From Leptothrix cholodnii SP-6 (GTDB taxonomy: Bacteria; Pseudomonadota; Gammaproteobacteria; Burkholderiales; Burkholderiaceae_C), in the NCBI RefSeq assembly GCF_000019785.1, contig NC_010524.1:4018001-4082000 (forward strand): 64,000 bases of DNA, read 5' to 3'. The translations under genes were made by a program, and so were the position numbers. The notes under the pieces were generated by a model, which was not told the origin of the DNA, did no database searches, and saw nothing but the letters and a program-made list of their open reading frames with translations. This document shows, piece after piece, positions 25,317 to 33,875 of the stretch; position 1 is the first letter of the stretch, and each line of letters starts with the position of its first letter.

Positions 25317-26314
25317 TGCGGCGCGGGCTGCGGCGGATCCGCCTGCCTCGCCATGTCATGCCGCTGATGGCGGCGGCCGTGGCGCTGCTGCTGTTCGCGC
25401 TGGTCTTGCGCAGTGTCGACCTGGCGCAGCTCACGCGCAGTGCGGCGGCGTTGCCGCCGCAGGTCTGGCTGGCCACGCTGGCCGGCGCGTTCGCCAGCTT
25501 CGGCCTGCGCGCCGCGCGGCTGTGGCTGGAGTGGCGCAGCCGCGCGCGGGTCGACTACCGCAGCTGCCTGCGGCTGTTCCTGCTGCACAACGCCGCGGTG
25601 GCGTGGCTGCCGCTGCGCAGCGGTGAAGCGGTCTATCCGTGGTGGTTGCACCGGCGCTGGCAGGTGCCACTGCACGACGCCGCGGCCAGCCTGCTGTGGC
25701 TGCGCCTGCAGGACGCGCTGGTGCTCGGCGCCCTGACGCTGGCCTGCTTCGGCCCCGGCTCCATCGGCACGTCGACCCTGCTCGCGGTGCTGCTGTCGCT
25801 GCTGGCGCTGACGCTCGGTGCGCGGCTGCAATCCAATGGACTGGCCCGGTGGGATCGCGCCATGCAAGCCGCCTCGTCCACACAGACCCCTGCCCCGGCG
25901 CGCGCCTTCACACGCCACGCCGATCGCCTGCTGCAGGCCAGCCGCGCCAGCCGCGGCGGCCGGCTCGCCTGGTGCTGCTGCCTGGCCAACTGGCTGATCA
26001 AGCTCGCCGCGGTGGCGTGGCTGCTCGGTGCGCTGGCCGGCCTGCCGGGCGGCGATGCCTGGCGCGGCGCGATCGCCGGCGAGTGGGCCGCCGTGCTGCC
26101 GCTGCACGGCCCGGCCGGCCTCGGGCCTTACGAGGCCGGCATCTGGCTCGGTGCCACCGTCCACGACCCGGCGGGTGCGCTGCCGTGGGCCGAGCTGACC
26201 GGCGCCGCGCTGCTGGCACACCTGTGCTGGCTGCTGGCCGCTGCCCTCGGCGCCGCTGGCGCGCTGCTGCTCGATCCCCTTCCCAAGACCCCTCGACCGA
26301 GGACATTGCCATGA
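25316..26314 (+). CDS. Flippase-like membrane protein (UPF0104/LPG-synthase-TM type)
   Basis: 332 residues with about eight membrane segments. The order of elements matches the AglD/UPF0104 family: an early arginine-rich loop (RAARLWLEWRSRARVDYRSC), LLHNAAVAWLPLRSGEAVYP with the conserved LP..xGE, and a late PLHGPAGLGPYEAG. Members are annotated lysylphosphatidylglycerol synthase TM region or flippase-like; some accompany polyprenyl-phosphate glycosyltransferases. Coupled to both neighbours (TGATG before, ATGA after). Likely handles the lipid-linked sugar made by the next gene; this is inference. Confidence 0.75.
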   Translation: MRRGLRRIRLPRHVMPLMAAAVALLLFALVLRSVDLAQLTRSAAALPPQVWLATLAGAFASFGLRAARLWLEWRSRARVDYRSCLRLFLLHNAAVAWLPLRSGEAVYPWWLHRRWQVPLHDAAASLLWLRLQDALVLGALTLACFGPGSIGTSTLLAVLLSLLALTLGARLQSNGLARWDRAMQAASSTQTPAPARAFTRHADRLLQASRASRGGRLAWCCCLANWLIKLAAVAWLLGALAGLPGGDAWRGAIAGEWAAVLPLHGPAGLGPYEAGIWLGATVHDPAGALPWAELTGAALLAHLCWLLAAALGAAGALLLDPLPKTPRPRTLP

Positions 26315-27507
26315 GCGCCCTCCTCACCCACCCCGTGCACTCGCTGCTGCTGCCCGACACGCCCGGCGGCCCGAGCGCCCACCTGTCGCCGGACACGATC
26401 GCGGTGGCCCTCGCGGCCGACGCCGTCACCCTGCCGCCGCACCACCTGTCGGTGGTGGTGCCGATGTTCAACGAGGTCGACAACGCCGCGCGCCTGATCG
26501 ACAGCGTGCAGGCCGCGCTGCAGCACTACCCGCAGCCCTGGGAGCTGATCGTGGTCGACGACGGCAGCCAGGACGGCACCGCCCGGGCGCTGGAGACCCG
26601 CGCCCGCCAGGTCGGCGGCCATGTGCGGGTGCTGCGGCTGGCGCGCAACTTCAGGCAGACCGCGGCGATGCAGGCCGGCATCGACGCCGCGCGCGGCGAC
26701 GTCATCGTGACGATGGACGGCGACCTGCAGAACGATCCGCGCGACATCGCCACCCTGGTGGCGCGGCTGCTGCGCGACGACCTCGACGTGGTGGCCGGCT
26801 GGCGCCAGCAGCGCCAGGACGGCTGGCTGCTGCGCCGGCTGCCGTCGATGCTGGCGAACCGGCTGATCCGCCGCATCACCGGGCTGCCGTTCCAGGACCT
26901 GGGCTGCAGCCTGAAGGCGTTCCGCGCCGAGGTGCTGCGCGAGGTGCGGCTGTACGGCGAGATGCACCGCTTCATCCCGGCCTGGCTGGCCACGGTGACC
27001 TCGCCGTCGCGCATGGCCGAGGAGCCGGTGCGCCACCACGCGCGCCAGAACGGCACGTCGAAATACGGCCTGTCGCGCACGCTGCGGGTGCTGGTCGACC
27101 TGCTGGCGGTGAGCTTCTTCCAGCGTTTCGCAGCGCGGCCGGGGCATTTCTTCGGTGTCATCGGGCTGCTGGTGGTGATGGCCAGCCTGGCGGTGCTCGG
27201 CTACCTCGGCGTGCTCAAGCTGATGGGCGAGCCGATCGGCACCCGGCCGCTGCTGTCGCTGGGTTTCTTCGGCCTGATGGGCGGGCTGCAGTTCCTGACC
27301 ACCGGCGTGCTGGCCGAACTGCTGATCCGCATCTACTACGGCGCCCGCCATGCCGCGCCGTATGTGGTGAAGGCCGCGGCACTGGCACCCGCGGCGGCCC
27401 CGACCCGTCCGGCCGTCACGCCCGACGAAGCGGCCGAACTCGTGGCGCCGCCCTGGGGCGGGCCGCCAGCGCCGGCCCGGGATCCGGCCCGAGCGGTGTC
27501 GGCATGA
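26311..27507 (+). CDS. GT2 polyprenyl-phosphate glycosyltransferase
   Basis: 398 residues. GT-A domain: LSVVVPMFNEVDNAARLI near residue 47, VVDDGSQDGT near 78, the metal-binding TMDGDLQNDP near 128 and QDLGCSLKAFR. Two C-terminal membrane segments (GHFFGVIGLLVVMASL and GLQFLTTGVLAELLIR) follow, as in ArnC, GtrB and RgtE, which load a sugar on undecaprenyl or dodecaprenyl phosphate. A Pro/Ala-rich tail of about 45 residues ends the protein. ATGA overlaps on both sides. It likely supplies the donor for the two following membrane glycosyltransferases. Confidence 0.9.
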   Translation: MSALLTHPVHSLLLPDTPGGPSAHLSPDTIAVALAADAVTLPPHHLSVVVPMFNEVDNAARLIDSVQAALQHYPQPWELIVVDDGSQDGTARALETRARQVGGHVRVLRLARNFRQTAAMQAGIDAARGDVIVTMDGDLQNDPRDIATLVARLLRDDLDVVAGWRQQRQDGWLLRRLPSMLANRLIRRITGLPFQDLGCSLKAFRAEVLREVRLYGEMHRFIPAWLATVTSPSRMAEEPVRHHARQNGTSKYGLSRTLRVLVDLLAVSFFQRFAARPGHFFGVIGLLVVMASLAVLGYLGVLKLMGEPIGTRPLLSLGFFGLMGGLQFLTTGVLAELLIRIYYGARHAAPYVVKAAALAPAAAPTRPAVTPDEAAELVAPPWGGPPAPARDPARAVSA

Positions 27508-29315
27508 CGGCGCAGCGCCAGCCCCTGCGCTCGGCGCGCTGGGTCTTCGTGCTGTGGGCCGCGCTGCTGCTGGGCCTGCAGGTGCAGGGCCTGGGCGACG
27601 CGGCGCTGTTCGACGTCGACGAGGGCGCCTTCTCCGAAGCCACCCGCGAGATGCTGGCCAGCGGCGACTGGGGCCACACCACGCTCAACGGCGAGCCGCG
27701 TTTCGACAAGCCGATGCTGACCTACTGGCTGCAGGCAGCCAGCGTGCGGGCGTTCGGGCTCGACGAGTGGGCGCTGCGGCTGCCGTCGGCGCTGGCGTCG
27801 TGGGCCTGGGCGGTGGCGCTGGCGTGGTTCGCCTGGCAGCGCTGGGGCCTGCGCGCGGGCATCGCCGCCGGCAGCGTGCTGGCCACCTGTGCCGGCGTGA
27901 TGCTGATCGGCCGCGCCGCCACCGCCGACGCGCTGCTCAACCTCTGGCTGTGCCTGGCCACGCTGGACCTCTGGCGCGCCCTCGAACAAGGCGACGACGG
28001 CCGCGGCCGGTTGATCGATAGCCGCCCGCTGCGCCGTTGCGCGGTCTGGATCGGCCTGGGCCTGCTGACCAAGGGCCCGGTGGCGGTGCTGGTACCGGGC
28101 GCCACGCTGCTGCTGTGGACCGGCGCCGAGGCCCTGCAAGCCGGCCATCAGGGCGCCGGACAACGCCTGTGGCAGCGCCTGCGCCCGCTGCTCGCCGACC
28201 CGCCGGCCTGGGCGCTGCTGCTGGCGATCGCGCTGCCGTGGTACGTCTACGCGCTGCAGCGCCACGGCATGGCCTTCGTCGACGGCTTCTTCTGGCGCCA
28301 CAACCTGCAGCGCTACGGCGGCACGCTCGAAGGCCATGCCGGGGCCTGGTTCTATTACCTGCTGCTGCTGCCGCTGCTGCTGTTTCCGTGGTCGGCCCTG
28401 CTGCTGCCGGTGCTCGGGCGCTGGCGCGAGGCCTGGCGGCAGCCGCTGCCGCGTTTCCTGCTGCTGTGGGCCGGCTTCGTGCTGGTGTTCTTCAGCGGCT
28501 CGGGCACCAAGCTGCCGCATTACCTGCTCTACGGCTTCACGCCGCTGGCGCTGCTGGCCGGACGCGAGCTGGCGCGCCGCACCGCACAAGGCGGGACCGC
28601 CCTGGCGCGGCTGCCCCGCACGCTGCTGGCGCTGAGCCTGGTGGCGTCGCCCGCGCTGGGCATCGCCGTCACCGAACTGGTGCGCCAGGGCCTGCGGGCA
28701 CAGAAGCCGGCGGCCGACGCCTACACGCTGCAGCACGCCCTGCTGGCCGCGCCGGCGCCGACCCTCGGGCTGTGGTTGACCGCCATCGGCGTGGGCATGC
28801 TGGCGTGGATGCTCTGCGTGTCCAGCTCCGCCGACGCAGCCGAGCCCGCCGGCTCGCCGGACAGCCGCTGGTTCGGCCGCGCCGCGCTGGCCGGTGCGCT
28901 CGGCGTGCTGTTCCACGTCCACGGGCTGCTGCCGTGGTGGGCGGACCGGCTGCAGGCGCCGGTGCAGACGCTGGCGCGACAGGCCCGCGCGCTGAATCAC
29001 CCGCCTGCGAACCGCCCGCCGGCCACCGTCGTGCAGTGGGGGCTGCACCTGCCCAGCTTCGCGCTCTACCTCGGCCAGGCCTGCCCAAGACGTGCACCCC
29101 AGGCCGGCGAGCTGGCGCTGGTGCGCAGCGACCAGCTGCACGCGCTGGCCGAACGGCACGGCAACGCCACCGGCGCCGCGCCGGGCTCGCGCCCCTGGCA
29201 GGCGCTGTACAGCCAGCCCGGCCTGACGCTGATCCGCTGGATCGGCGTGCCGCCGGACACCCAGCCCGCCACGGCCCTCGCCACCTGGCAAGCCGGCCCG
29301 AACGAGCACCGATGA
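27504..29315 (+). CDS. ArnT/PMT-family membrane glycosyltransferase (GT83-like), first copy
   Basis: 603 residues, about 11-13 membrane segments. The first periplasmic loop has the acidic catalytic pair in LFDVDEGAFSEATREM near residue 36, and RFDKPMLTYWLQA follows, both typical of ArnT-like enzymes that use polyprenyl-phosphate sugars to glycosylate lipid A or other periplasmic acceptors. LLTKGPVAVLVPG and GTKLPHYLLYGFTPLALL are further family blocks. Coupled by ATGA to its neighbours. Acceptor inferred from operon, not from sequence. Confidence 0.88.
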   Translation: MTAQRQPLRSARWVFVLWAALLLGLQVQGLGDAALFDVDEGAFSEATREMLASGDWGHTTLNGEPRFDKPMLTYWLQAASVRAFGLDEWALRLPSALASWAWAVALAWFAWQRWGLRAGIAAGSVLATCAGVMLIGRAATADALLNLWLCLATLDLWRALEQGDDGRGRLIDSRPLRRCAVWIGLGLLTKGPVAVLVPGATLLLWTGAEALQAGHQGAGQRLWQRLRPLLADPPAWALLLAIALPWYVYALQRHGMAFVDGFFWRHNLQRYGGTLEGHAGAWFYYLLLLPLLLFPWSALLLPVLGRWREAWRQPLPRFLLLWAGFVLVFFSGSGTKLPHYLLYGFTPLALLAGRELARRTAQGGTALARLPRTLLALSLVASPALGIAVTELVRQGLRAQKPAADAYTLQHALLAAPAPTLGLWLTAIGVGMLAWMLCVSSSADAAEPAGSPDSRWFGRAALAGALGVLFHVHGLLPWWADRLQAPVQTLARQARALNHPPANRPPATVVQWGLHLPSFALYLGQACPRRAPQAGELALVRSDQLHALAERHGNATGAAPGSRPWQALYSQPGLTLIRWIGVPPDTQPATALATWQAGPNEHR

Positions 29316-31075
29316 GCCACCCGCGGTCAGATGCGGCCTGCTGGCTGCCGGTGCTGGCCGTTGTGATCGGCCTGGCGGCGCTGCGGCTGGCCACCTTGCT
29401 GCTGGCGCTGCAGGACGGCGACATCGGCCTGCATGTCGACGAAGCCCAGTACTGGCACTGGGCGCAGACCCTCGAATGGGGCTACTACTCGAAGCCGCCG
29501 CTGATCGCGGCCCTGATCGCCGCGCTGACCGCGATCGGCGGCGACGGCCTGATCGCCGTCAAGTCCGCCGGCTGGCTGCTCTACCCGCTGACGGCGCTGG
29601 TGCTGGCGTGGCTGGCGCAGTCGCTGGCGCGCGCCGATCGGCACGACGGGCCAGCGCGCCCCGGCCCGTCGGACCCGCCCGGGATGGCGCCCACCACGCT
29701 GGCGGCGCTGCTGGCCGCGACGATCTTCCTGACCAGCCCGCTGGCCGCCCTGCTCGGTCTGGCCGCCACCACCGACGCGCCGCTGCTGCTGTTCTGGAGC
29801 CTGGCCAGCGCCTTGTTGTGGCGCGCCGGCCAGGCCACGGATCGCCGCGAGGCGCTGATCGCCTGGGCGCTGCTGGGGCTGGTCTGCGGCCTGGGTCTGC
29901 TGTCGAAATACAGCTTCGCGGCCTGGCTGCCCGGCGCGGCGTGGTGGCTGTGGCTGCGGCACCGGTCTGCGTCGCAAGGCGCCAGGCCGCCAGGCCTTGG
30001 CGCCGGCCCCTGGCTGGCGGGTGGGCTGATGGTGTCGATGCTGCTGCCGCATCTGCTGTGGAGCGCAGGACAGGGCTGGCCGACGCTGCAGCACACCGTC
30101 GAGATCACGACCGCCGCGGCGCCGGCGGGCGACACGGCCGGCCGGGGCGATGCGTCGTGGGCCGGCGCGCTCGCCCGCGTGGGCACCGTGCTCGGCGGCT
30201 TCTGCGTCATGCTGGGGCCGCTGTGGCTGCTGTGGCTGCCCGTCTGGTTGCGCCCGGCTCCGGCACGCCGCGCCGCGGTCGACCGGTCGGCACGCCATTT
30301 CGTCCTGACGCTGCACCTGCCGCTGCTGCTGCTGGGCCTGGCCCAGGCCGTCGGCAGCACGCCGCAGATCAACTGGACGGCGCCGCTGCAGCTCGGCGGC
30401 GTGCTCTGGCTCGCGCTGCAGCTCTCGGCCCGGGCCCATGCCGCCACGCGCTGGCAACGCACCGCGCTGCTCGTCACCCTGGCGCTGCACCTGCTGGCCG
30501 GCACGGCGGTGCCGCTGGCGCAGCGCCTCTGGACCGCACCGGTGTGGGCCGCCACCGGCATCCCGACCGGCGAGCCCGGCACGGCGCTGCCACGCCGCCT
30601 CGACATCTGGGCCCGCATGCGCGGCTGGCCGCAGGCCTTTGCGCAGCTGCATGACGCCGCGTCGGCCCACCTGCAGCACTGGCCCGGCAGCCCGGTGATC
30701 GCCAGTTCGCGCACGCTGATCGCCCAAGGTGCCTACGAATGGCGCGACCTGGGCGCGCACTGGATGGCCTGGGCGCCACCCGGTCCGGCCCACAACCACT
30801 ACCAGCTCACCGCGCGCTGGCCGCCTCCGGCCCGCGAAGGACCGCGACCCGACGGCGCGCCGTGCGACGAGTCGGCCGAGCCGCTGCTGATCGTCGCCGA
30901 CGCACCGCTGCCGGCGGGCCTGCTGGCGCAACTGGCGGCGCCGCGCCTGCTGGCCGAGGCCCGTGCCGCAGCGGCCGGCCACTCGGTGGTCCGGCTGCAG
31001 CTCTGGAGCGCCCGCAGCCGCTGCGCCGGCCGGTCCGCCCACCCCATCCGCATCGACAGCCCCGCCCGCCCATGA
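29312..31075 (+). CDS. ArnT/PMT-family membrane glycosyltransferase, second copy
   Basis: 587 residues, polytopic. HVDEAQYWHWAQTLEWGYYS near residue 38 supplies the loop-1 acidic motif and KPPLIAALIA follows; TDAPLLLFWSLAS and GLGLLSKYSFAAWL are typical of the GT39/GT83 clan. Low similarity to the preceding copy apart from these blocks suggests a different sugar or acceptor position. A Pro-rich loop near residue 115 (DGPARPGPSDPPG) is unusual. Coupled by ATGA on both sides. Confidence 0.87.
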   Translation: MSHPRSDAACWLPVLAVVIGLAALRLATLLLALQDGDIGLHVDEAQYWHWAQTLEWGYYSKPPLIAALIAALTAIGGDGLIAVKSAGWLLYPLTALVLAWLAQSLARADRHDGPARPGPSDPPGMAPTTLAALLAATIFLTSPLAALLGLAATTDAPLLLFWSLASALLWRAGQATDRREALIAWALLGLVCGLGLLSKYSFAAWLPGAAWWLWLRHRSASQGARPPGLGAGPWLAGGLMVSMLLPHLLWSAGQGWPTLQHTVEITTAAAPAGDTAGRGDASWAGALARVGTVLGGFCVMLGPLWLLWLPVWLRPAPARRAAVDRSARHFVLTLHLPLLLLGLAQAVGSTPQINWTAPLQLGGVLWLALQLSARAHAATRWQRTALLVTLALHLLAGTAVPLAQRLWTAPVWAATGIPTGEPGTALPRRLDIWARMRGWPQAFAQLHDAASAHLQHWPGSPVIASSRTLIAQGAYEWRDLGAHWMAWAPPGPAHNHYQLTARWPPPAREGPRPDGAPCDESAEPLLIVADAPLPAGLLAQLAAPRLLAEARAAAAGHSVVRLQLWSARSRCAGRSAHPIRIDSPARP

Positions 31076-31860
31076 ACCGCTCGACGACCCCGGCCCAGTC
31101 ACTGCCCCCACGGGCCGCGCCCGCCCTGGCCTGGACCCATCTGCGCCTGCGCCATCGCCGGATGCTGGTCTGGCTGATGGCGACGGCGTCGGCCTGGATG
31201 CTGTTCGCCAACTGGCCCGGCATCGACCTGTCGATCAGCACCGAACTGATGAACGCAGGCGGGCCGGATCAGCCGCGTTTTGCCTTCGGCCAATGGACCG
31301 CCGTGCGGGTGGTCTACGAGGTCGTGCCCTGGCTGGGCCGTGGCGCCCTGCTGGCGTGCCTGGTGCTGCTGATGCTGCCGCGACCGGGCCGCCACAGCAG
31401 CGCCGCGCTGGGCCGCTGGCGACAGCGCGCACCCGCGATGCTGCTGGTGCTGGTGGTGGGCCTGTGGCTGGTGGTCAATGCCGGCTTCAAGGAGCACTGG
31501 GGCCGGCCGCGACCGCAGCATGTGGAGGTGCTGGGCGGGCATCAGCCGTTCCGCTCGATCGCCGAGCCGAGCTCGCTGTGCGGCCGCAACTGCTCGTTTC
31601 CCAGCGGCCACGCCGCCACCGGTTTCGTGGTGATGGCCGCCGGCCTGCGGGCCGGTGCCAGCCGCCGGCGCCGCTGGGCCTGGGCGGGGCTGATCCTGGG
31701 CACGCTGGTCGGCCTGGGCCGCATGCTGCAGGGCGGCCATTTCGCCAGCGACGTGGTGTTCGCCGGCCTGATGATCTGGGGCGTGACCCTGGCCGCCCAG
31801 CAGATGCTGCTGCGCTGGCGCGCAGCACGCGGGCCTCAGAACTCGAGCTGGCGCAGATAG
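31072..31860 (+). CDS. PAP2-family phosphatase resembling lipid A phosphatases (LpxE/LpxF type)
   Basis: 262 residues, about six membrane segments. KEHWGRPRP near residue 142 gives K-x6-[18 protein letters not shown] near 175 gives PSGH inside an NCSF context reminiscent of LpxF-type lipid A 4'-phosphatases; [12 protein letters not shown] near 220 matches the third motif with Gly in place of Ser. Last gene of the Pho-controlled operon (ATGA overlap with the preceding gene). Its last 25 bp overlap convergent galU. Lipid A as substrate is an inference from motif and context. Confidence 0.83.
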   Translation: MNRSTTPAQSLPPRAAPALAWTHLRLRHRRMLVWLMATASAWMLFANWPGIDLSISTELMNAGGPDQPRFAFGQWTAVRVVYEVVPWLGRGALLACLVLLMLPRPGRHSSAALGRWRQRAPAMLLVLVVGLWLVVNAGFKEHWGRPRPQHVEVLGGHQPFRSIAEPSSLCGRNCSFPSGHAATGFVVMAAGLRAGASRRRRWAWAGLILGTLVGLGRMLQGGHFASDVVFAGLMIWGVTLAAQQMLLRWRAARGPQNSSWRR

Positions 31861-32702
31861 CTGCGGAAGTGGTCGCCCAGTTCGCGGTGCTGCAGGGCCA
31901 GCTCGACGTTGGCCTGCAGCCAGCCTTCCTTGCTGCCGCAGTCGTAGCGCTTGCCTTCGTAGCGGTAGGCGAACACCTTCTCGCGGCGCAGCAGCGCGGC
32001 GATGCCGTCGGTCAGCTGGATCTCGCCGCCCACGCCGCGCGGCTGGGTGGCGATCTCGTGGAACACGCCCGGCGTCAGGATGTAGCGCCCGGCCACGCCC
32101 CAGCGTGACGGCGCTTCTTCAGGCGACGGCTTCTCGACGATCTTGGTCACGTCCATCACGCGGTCGTTGACCAGCGTGCCGGCGACGATGCCGTAGCGCT
32201 TGGTGTGCTCGGCCGGAACCTCCTGCACCGCCAGGATCGAGGCGCGCCACTCCTTGTACTGCTCGGCCATCTGCGCCAGCACCGGCGGCTCGCCGATCAT
32301 CAGGTCGTCGGCCAGCAGGACCGCGAACGGCTCGTTGCCGACCAGCCGCTGGCCGCACAGCACCGCGTGGCCCAGGCCCAGCGCCTGAGCCTGGCGCACG
32401 TAGATGCACTCCATGTCCTTGGGCTTGACGCTGCGCACCACCTCGAGCAGTTCGAGCTTGTTGGCCTGCTCGAGCGCCACTTCCAGCTCGAAGGTCATGT
32501 CGAAATGGTCCTCGATCGGGCGCTTGTGGCGGCCGGTGACGAAGATCATCTCCCGCACGCCAGCCGCGTAGGCCTCCTCCACCGCGTACTGGATCAGCGG
32601 CTTGTCGACCACCGGCAGCATCTCCTTGGGTTGCGCCTTGGTGGCCGGCAGGAAGCGGGTTCCGAGGCCCGCGACGGGAAAGATCGCCTTCTTGACTTGC
32701 AT
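31836..32702 (-). CDS. galU: UTP-glucose-1-phosphate uridylyltransferase
   Basis: 288 residues, standard GalU length. Makes UDP-glucose from UTP and glucose-1-phosphate. Nucleotide-binding motif [20 protein letters not shown] begins near residue 10; [20 protein letters not shown] and [12 protein letters not shown] follow. ATG 32702 begins the conserved part. Lying tail to tail with the glycosyltransferase operon, it can provide UDP-sugars for envelope lipids. Divergent from the dehydrogenase-like gene. Confidence 0.96.
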   Translation of the reverse strand: MQVKKAIFPVAGLGTRFLPATKAQPKEMLPVVDKPLIQYAVEEAYAAGVREMIFVTGRHKRPIEDHFDMTFELEVALEQANKLELLEVVRSVKPKDMECIYVRQAQALGLGHAVLCGQRLVGNEPFAVLLADDLMIGEPPVLAQMAEQYKEWRASILAVQEVPAEHTKRYGIVAGTLVNDRVMDVTKIVEKPSPEEAPSRWGVAGRYILTPGVFHEIATQPRGVGGEIQLTDGIAALLRREKVFAYRYEGKRYDCGSKEGWLQANVELALQHRELGDHFRSYLRQLEF

Positions 32703-32769
32703 GGTTTCGTGCGCCCTGACGCTGGAAATGGACAAACGAAATCATTCTGGCATGTACCCCCCGGCGATC

Positions 32770-32789
32770 GGCCCCCGTTCGCGGGGGCC
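32770..32789. other. Stable TTCG tetraloop hairpin in divergent intergenic region
   Basis: Perfect 8-bp stem GGCCCCCG / CGGGGGCC closed by TTCG, an extra-stable RNA tetraloop if transcribed rightward. It lies 58 bp before ATG 32847 and 68 bp before galU. It could be a 5'-UTR element or a barrier between divergent promoters. Confidence 0.4.
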
Positions 32790-32846
32790 AGCCACAGGCA
32801 CCCTCTGCGTACCATCAAATATCCCGAAAGATTGCCTCGAAACCGC

Positions 32847-33875
32847 ATGGACCTGCTCATTGCCGAACCACTCGAAGCCGAGGTGCTGCAATGGCTCGAT
32901 GCGCGTCACGAGCTGTTCTACGCACCCCGCCTGGCCCAGGATCGCCGGGTCTTTCTCGATGCCCTGTCGCAGGCCCGCGCGGTGCTGCTGCCGCCCCAGC
33001 TGCCGGTCGACGCCCGCGTGCTGGCCGGTGCGCCGCGCCTGCGGGTGATCGGGCGCATCGTCGGCGGCCAGGAGAACATCGACCTCAGCGCCTGCACCCG
33101 CGCCGGCATCGAGGTGGTGCGCTGCGTCGACGCGGCCGCGCCGGCCGAGGCCGAGTTCATCCTCGGCGCGCTGCTCGCGCTGCTGCGGCCCAGCCCCGAG
33201 GAGATGGGCCGCGTGGCAGGCCGCGAACTCGGCACCAGCGCGGTCGGTCTGGTCGGCATGAGCGCCACCTCGCGCAAGATCGCGCGCATGCTGCAGCCGC
33301 TGGGCTCGCGCGTGATCGGCTACGACCCGACGCTGCACGCCTCCGACCCGAGCTGGTCGCGCTGGGGCATCCAGCCGGTGAGCCTGCGCGAGCTGTTCGA
33401 GAACGCCGACGCGGTCTGCGTGCAGATGACCTACTTCAGCCGCTACCGCGGCCTGCTGGGCGAACGCACGCTCGGCCACGCCCGCCGCGGCCAGGTGCTG
33501 GTGAGCGTGTCGCCGCTCGACCTGTTCGACGAAGACCTGCTGGCCGAGATGCTCAAGAGCGGCCAGCTGACCGCCGCCTGGCTCGACAACGTCAGCCCCG
33601 GCGCACTCGAGCCCGGCCAGCCGCTGCACGCGGTGCGCGGGCTGCTCGCGACACCGCGGCTGGCCTCCTACACCCGCGAGGCGCGGGTGCGCAGCGCCTG
33701 GGGCGTGGCCAAACAGGTCGACGAGGTGCTGCGCACGGCACCCAACACCGCACGGCCCGGCGCCCGCCGCGCCAGCACCACCGCCGAAGCGGCCCAGCGC
33801 GCGGCCGGCGCGCCGGCCGCCGGCGAGCGCAACGACTGGTTCAGGCCAGACGCTGCAGCTGGTCTTGCAGCTTGA
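32847..33875 (+). CDS. 2-hydroxyacid dehydrogenase-like protein with degenerate active site
   Basis: 342 residues, overall fold and length of D-isomer-specific 2-hydroxyacid dehydrogenases ([36 protein letters not shown]). Several key positions are changed: the dinucleotide loop reads [13 protein letters not shown] instead of GxGxxG, the catalytic Arg loop reads SPLDLFDED instead of ARGxxxDE, and the catalytic His of the TPHIAG-like motif is Arg ([12 protein letters not shown]). A disordered Ala/Thr/Arg-rich tail of about 45 residues follows. It may be a non-catalytic or altered-function paralogue. Its 3' end overlaps valS by 35 bp (convergent). Confidence 0.75.
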   Translation: MDLLIAEPLEAEVLQWLDARHELFYAPRLAQDRRVFLDALSQARAVLLPPQLPVDARVLAGAPRLRVIGRIVGGQENIDLSACTRAGIEVVRCVDAAAPAEAEFILGALLALLRPSPEEMGRVAGRELGTSAVGLVGMSATSRKIARMLQPLGSRVIGYDPTLHASDPSWSRWGIQPVSLRELFENADAVCVQMTYFSRYRGLLGERTLGHARRGQVLVSVSPLDLFDEDLLAEMLKSGQLTAAWLDNVSPGALEPGQPLHAVRGLLATPRLASYTREARVRSAWGVAKQVDEVLRTAPNTARPGARRASTTAEAAQRAAGAPAAGERNDWFRPDAAAGLAA

